Origin: an uncultured Methylocystaceae bacterium
GTDB lineage: Bacteria; Pseudomonadota; Alphaproteobacteria; Rhizobiales; Beijerinckiaceae
NCBI GenBank assembly: GCA_945956975.1
Contig: CAMFKC010000125.1
Coordinates: 1-6,725, forward strand
Reading direction: 5' to 3'
Length of the DNA: 6,725 nt
Position 1 is the stretch's first letter. The number at the start of each line of letters is the position of its first letter. Under the pieces are notes generated by a model. The model was given only the letters and a program-made list of their open reading frames with translations. It was not told where the DNA came from and searched no databases. The translations under genes were made by a program, and so were the position numbers. Of this stretch, positions 5,545 through 6,725 are shown piece after piece.

Positions 5545-5569
5545 CGCGAAGAACGAGCGGGCGGCGCCC

Positions 5570-6190
5570 CTACTTCTTCCACAAGTTCGTCGTGTAGCCC
5601 GTCTGCACGCGCTCATCTATCGCCGCGGCCATGGCCTCGTCGCCGCCGACGCGCGGGGCGATGATCCTGCCGAAAAGGATGCGCTGCGCGGGCGGCCAGC
5701 TTTCAGGATCCCACAATTTCGAACGCAGCAGCGCACGCGCGCAATGGAAGTAGCAGCGCTCGACATGGATGCGGATCGCGAGCAGCGCGGGCCGCTCCGC
5801 CGTGCCGAGTTTCTCGCGCAATTCCATGTCGTCGAAGATTTCCGCGCGGCCGGTGATGCGCAGGGTCTCGCCGGTGCGCGGCTTCAGGAAGATCATGCCG
5901 ATGCGGCCGGTCTCGAGAATGTTGCTCAGGCCGAAGGCGAGATTGTTGCCGGCCCGCTCGGGCATGAGCAGCGTGTTCGCATCCTCGATGCGCACGAAAC
6001 CCGGCTCGTCGCCCTTGGGCGAGGCTTCGACGACGCCGTCGCGGTTCACCGTCGACACGATGGCGAAGGCGCAGGCGCGGATGAAGTCGCTCGCCTGCTC
6101 GTCGAGCTGCGGCAGCACCTTGGCCCTGGTCGCCTCGCGCGGTTCGCCGAGCGCAGCGCGCAACTGGTCCAGCGTTTCGATGCGGCTCAT
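5570..6190 (-). CDS. Pyridoxamine 5'-phosphate oxidase-family FMN-binding protein (MSMEG_1061-like)
   Basis: A 206-residue cytosolic protein of the split beta-barrel flavin-binding fold. Visible blocks are FIRACAFAIVSTVNRDGVVEA (36-56), SPKGDEPGFVRIEDANTLLM (57-76), PERAGNNLAFGLSNILETG (77-95), the central strand RIGMIFLKPRTGETLRITGRAEI (96-118) and a C-terminal part with RCYFHCARALLRSKLWDPESW (145-165). The SPKGD..GFV and PERAGNN strings are typical of the MSMEG_1061-type subgroup of PPOX-like flavoproteins (about 200 residues), whose substrates are mostly unknown; it should not be called PdxH. ATG 6190 is preceded by GGGAG (6201-6197), 6 bases upstream. The frame continues open to 6616, but that part overlaps queA and repeat DNA. 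It lies 71 bp downstream of queA on the same strand, so cotranscription is plausible. Confidence 0.88.
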   Translation of the reverse strand: MSRIETLDQLRAALGEPREATRAKVLPQLDEQASDFIRACAFAIVSTVNRDGVVEASPKGDEPGFVRIEDANTLLMPERAGNNLAFGLSNILETGRIGMIFLKPRTGETLRITGRAEIFDDMELREKLGTAERPALLAIRIHVERCYFHCARALLRSKLWDPESWPPAQRILFGRIIAPRVGGDEAMAAAIDERVQTGYTTNLWKK

Positions 6191-6220
6191 GACGTGCTCC
6201 CGGCTGCGCTGCAGGACTGC

Positions 6221-6242
6221 GCCCGCTTCGGCAGGCATGACA
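6221..6242. repeat. Degenerate half copy of the dispersed repeat seen upstream of argG
   Basis: On the minus strand the segment starts TGTCATGCCTGCCGAAGCGG. It matches the end of the 1373-1473 element read on the same strand (TGTCATCCCCGCGAAAGCGG), with four differences over 20 bases. The imperfect hairpin GCCCGC-TTCG-GCAGGC (6221-6236) is kept. It lies between queA and the PPOX gene and may be a decayed copy or a weak terminator. Confidence 0.5.
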
Positions 6243-6261
6243 GACCGCCGACCGAGCCGCG

Positions 6262-6725
6262 TCAACCCGCGCGGTGCAGCAGGCAGGCGTCGCCGTAGCT
6301 GTAGAAGCGGTAGCCGTTCGCAATCGCATGCGCATAGGCCGCCTGCATCATGTCGAGGCCGGCGAAGGCGCTGACCAGCATGAAGAGCGTCGAGCGTGGC
6401 AGGTGGAAATTCGTCATGAGCACGTCGACCGCGCGAAAGCGGTAGCCCGGCGTGATGAAGATGGACGTGTCGCCGGAGAAGGTCTGCACGATGCCCTCCT
6501 CCGTCGTCGCGCTTTCGAGGATGCGCAGCGCGGTCGTGCCGACTGCGACGATCCGCCCTCCTCTCGCGCGCGCGGCATTCAGCGCGGCTGCTGTCCCTTC
6601 GGTGATCGAGCCCCATTCGGAATGCATGACATGGGCCTCGGTGTCGTCCACCTTCACCGGCAGGAACGTGCCCGCGCCGACGTGCAGCGTGACGCGATGA
6701 ATGGCGACGCCGCGCGCCTCCACGG
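6262..6725 (-). CDS. queA: S-adenosylmethionine:tRNA ribosyltransferase-isomerase, C-terminal ~154 residues (cut by window end)
   Basis: QueA transfers and rearranges the ribosyl group of SAM onto preQ1 in tRNA to make epoxyqueuosine (EC 2.4.99.17), the step after TGT. The fragment carries the family blocks in order: VTLHVGAGTFLPVKVDD, AHVMHSEWGSIT, GGRIVAVGTTALRILESA, a DTSIFITPGYRFRAVD block, VLMTNFHLPRSTLFMLVSAF, and AYAHAIANGYRFYSYGDACL near the end. It is collinear with the last 150 or so residues of E. coli QueA (356 residues). The stop TGA is at 6264-6262, and the C-terminus (LLHRAG) is shorter than in E. coli, as in many alphaproteobacteria. The start and N-terminal part lie beyond the right edge; the frame is open through it. 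It is followed on the same strand by the PPOX gene, not by tgt. Confidence 0.96.
   Translation of the reverse strand, partial: VEARGVAIHRVTLHVGAGTFLPVKVDDTEAHVMHSEWGSITEGTAAALNAARARGGRIVAVGTTALRILESATTEEGIVQTFSGDTSIFITPGYRFRAVDVLMTNFHLPRSTLFMLVSAFAGLDMMQAAYAHAIANGYRFYSYGDACLLHRAG

Noticed and set aside
5471..6298. Open frame on the plus strand across the PPOX gene (275 codons)
   Set aside because: It begins inside the dispersed repeat and runs antisense to the PPOX-family gene, whose translation shows clear family blocks.
6191..6616. Upstream extension of the PPOX gene (to 348 codons)
   Set aside because: It would overlap queA out of frame and read through repeat-like DNA. A good ribosome binding site precedes the ATG at 6190.

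Overview
The window is GC-rich, densely coding DNA that looks alphaproteobacterial, most likely Hyphomicrobiales (a Bosea/Methylobacterium/Bradyrhizobium-like background). This rests on codon use, on short dispersed palindromic repeats of the kind common between genes in that order, and on the protein types. The genus is a guess. No rRNA, tRNA, CRISPR array, insertion sequence or phage gene is visible.

Layout, left to right: the N-terminal part of tgt (minus, cut by the window start); a nested palindromic repeat; a spermidine-synthase-like SAM methyltransferase fold (plus); a second composite repeat that runs into the leader of argG (plus); a long hairpin between convergent genes; a 635-residue flavin hydroxylase closely resembling 3-hydroxybenzoate 4-monooxygenase MobA (minus); a 120-bp divergent control region; a MarR-family regulator (plus) that is probably the MobR counterpart; a third dispersed repeat; a PPOX-type FMN-binding protein (minus); and the C-terminal part of queA (minus, cut by the window end).

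There are three functional groups. (1) queA and tgt are successive queuosine-tRNA steps and are often neighbours. Here both lie on the minus strand but are separated by about 5.9 kb of unrelated genes. (2) mobA and the divergent marR gene form a self-contained catabolic module: 3-hydroxybenzoate to protocatechuate, with local control. Their intergenic region shows back-to-back promoters whose -35 boxes coincide on one TTGTCAA sequence, plus a 26-bp imperfect palindrome over the mobA -10 box that is a good operator candidate. The marR start codon falls about where its transcript should begin, suggesting leaderless translation. (3) argG (arginine biosynthesis) and the methyltransferase are housekeeping or accessory genes with no evident link to the rest.

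I see no wholly new multi-gene system. The best leads are the mobA/marR control region, the split queA/tgt pair, and the repeat elements placed at nearly every gene boundary.
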